Below, piece after piece: positions 5,581 through 6,655 of a DNA stretch of 6,655 bases. Position 1 is the first letter of the stretch. Every line of letters begins with the position of its first letter. Location of the stretch: contig CALMOO010000772.1 in the NCBI GenBank assembly GCA_937871705.1, positions 4,726 through 11,380 of the forward strand. The letters are read 5' to 3'. Source of the DNA: an uncultured Hymenobacter sp. GTDB lineage: Bacteria > Bacteroidota > Bacteroidia > Cytophagales > Hymenobacteraceae. The translations under genes were made by a program, and so were the position numbers. The notes under the pieces were generated by a model. It was not told the origin of the DNA and made no database searches. It worked only from the letters and a program-made list of their open reading frames with translations.

Positions 5581-6655
5581 TGCAGCTCGGGCCGCTCTGG
5601 GGTGAGCAGGGGCACATTTTCGAGGGTAAGCGACGAGTTATCAAGCCCAAAGCTTTCCTGCTGGCTAGACCCCAGCCACCGCAGCAAGCCCGAGAAGCGC
5701 GCCACCAAGCGTTGCCATCCACTCAGCGCCTGCGCATAGGGCAGCGTCCGGTTAAGGATTACAAACTGGAAATCGCCGGCTACTTCCTGCCCACGCAGCG
5801 ACTCGTAGCGCGAGGTAATGTCCACTTCCTTGTTCTTCACCAAATCTTCTACCACCTGCCGAAACATGTAGTTAATGGCATGGTCAACGCGAAAGCCCAG
5901 CCGAAACTCTATCCGCACCAGGTCCTCGGGCAGCAGGACGGTGGCCTGGTAAGACTTGGTATACGGCTCGTCGGTAGTGATAACGTGCAGCAGGTAGTAA
6001 ATGTCGGCTCGCTTGGGGCGATGATGAAAGATGGAGTGAATGATACTGTACTCCACCTGGCTTGGGTCTTCCGAGTCGGTCAGGTACACTAAATGAGTGG
6101 CAAATTTGGGTACCGATTTGTCCGTACTCAGCTTGATTAACAGCGGCATCCAGTCGGCCAGGGGCACGTACTTGACCAAATTCTGACGCAGGCGCCGGCC
6201 CTGAATCCAGCTCACCATCACGAGCAACACCAGCGCGCCCAGCACCACCGTGATGTAGCCACCTTGCGTAAACTTGCGCAAATTGGCCACTAAAAAAGCG
6301 CCCTCGACGGTAAAATATACCAGCACGAGCAGCGCTATCCAGACCAGGCTAACCCGGCGCAGGCGCAGGTAATAAGCCAAAAGCACGGTCGTCATGAGCA
6401 TCGTCAGGGTCACGGCCAGCCCAAACGCCGCCTCCATCCGGCTCGACTCGCGAAAGTGCAAGACCACGCCCACGCAGCAGATGCCAAGCAGCCAGTTCAG
6501 GCTCGGCACGTATGCCTGGCCACGCAGGTCGCTGGGGTAGGCCACCCGCACCTTGGGCCAGAAATTGAGCCGCAGGGCTTCAATGACGACGGTGAAGGTG
6601 CCCGAAATGAGCGCCTGCGAGGCAATGATGGTGGCCAGCGTGCACAAGATAATGG
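5565..6655 (-). CDS. kup: Kup-family potassium uptake transporter, N-terminal part outside window
   Basis: Inner-membrane K+ transporter of the KUP/HAK/KT family, which imports K+ probably with protons. The frame runs off the right edge, so about 363 C-terminal residues are seen of a usual 620-660. The first in-frame residues at the edge are Ile-Ile-Leu-Cys, and there is no real start here. Counting residues from the Leu codon at 6647, the family signature TIIASQALISGTF is at 6-18, the loop GQAYVPSLNW at 43-52, and the conserved MEAAFGLAVT at 71-80. Membrane segments are visible at roughly 50-65, 74-95, 99-121 and 129-147. A soluble cytoplasmic domain (about 150-360) follows and ends with the FGLDNSSLTLENVPLL segment that I recall from Bacteroidota Kup proteins. 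The frame is intact with no frameshift. It is followed by a 241-base gap before the hydrolase, so it is probably not in the same operon. Regulation cannot be judged without its upstream region. Confidence 0.93.
   Translation of the reverse strand, partial: IILCTLATIIASQALISGTFTVVIEALRLNFWPKVRVAYPSDLRGQAYVPSLNWLLGICCVGVVLHFRESSRMEAAFGLAVTLTMLMTTVLLAYYLRLRRVSLVWIALLVLVYFTVEGAFLVANLRKFTQGGYITVVLGALVLLVMVSWIQGRRLRQNLVKYVPLADWMPLLIKLSTDKSVPKFATHLVYLTDSEDPSQVEYSIIHSIFHHRPKRADIYYLLHVITTDEPYTKSYQATVLLPEDLVRIEFRLGFRVDHAINYMFRQVVEDLVKNKEVDITSRYESLRGQEVAGDFQFVILNRTLPYAQALSGWQRLVARFSGLLRWLGSSQQESFGLDNSSLTLENVPLLTPERPELQLTRE

Noticed and set aside
5523..6092. Plus-strand open frame of 189 codons opposite kup
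   Set aside because: Antisense shadow of the well-supported Kup C-terminal domain.

Overview
The window looks like chromosomal DNA from a GC-rich member of the Bacteroidota, most likely Hymenobacter or a close relative. Three things point there: a SusB-type GH97 glucosidase paired with an exported GH13 amylase, a Kup potassium transporter with a Bacteroidota-style C-terminal tail, and genes that mostly lack Shine-Dalgarno sequences. The genus is inferred from memory of these families, not from a search.

Layout. Positions 1-311 hold no convincing gene. They contain a probable copy of a dispersed intergenic repeat that ends in a small terminator-like hairpin (243-286). A short plus-strand gene of unknown function follows (312-623). 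Everything else is on the minus strand. Reading in transcription order from the right edge: the C-terminal part of a Kup-family K+ transporter (5565-6655, its 5' end outside the window); a 241-base gap with a weak terminator candidate and a possible promoter; a cofactor-free alpha/beta hydrolase of the non-heme chloroperoxidase/esterase type (4502-5323), closed by a strong hairpin terminator (4441-4486); a 248-base gap with a large imperfect palindrome (4320-4376); then a two-gene starch/maltodextrin cassette, an exported GH13 alpha-amylase-family enzyme (2850-4253) and, 45 bases downstream, an exported GH97 alpha-glucosidase (690-2804).

Function. The GH13 enzyme probably cuts alpha-glucans or maltodextrins in the periplasm or outside the cell, and the GH97 enzyme probably trims the oligosaccharides to glucose, as SusA/SusB do in the Bacteroides starch system. 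No SusC/SusD pair, SusR-like regulator or sugar transporter lies in the window. The hydrolase and Kup have no visible link to this cassette.

I see no clear new system here. The less ordinary signals are the 57-base palindrome upstream of the amylase, the over-represented heptamer CTACCCC/GGGGTAG (also found in both arms of that palindrome), the degenerate dispersed repeat near the left edge, and the unassigned 103-residue protein.
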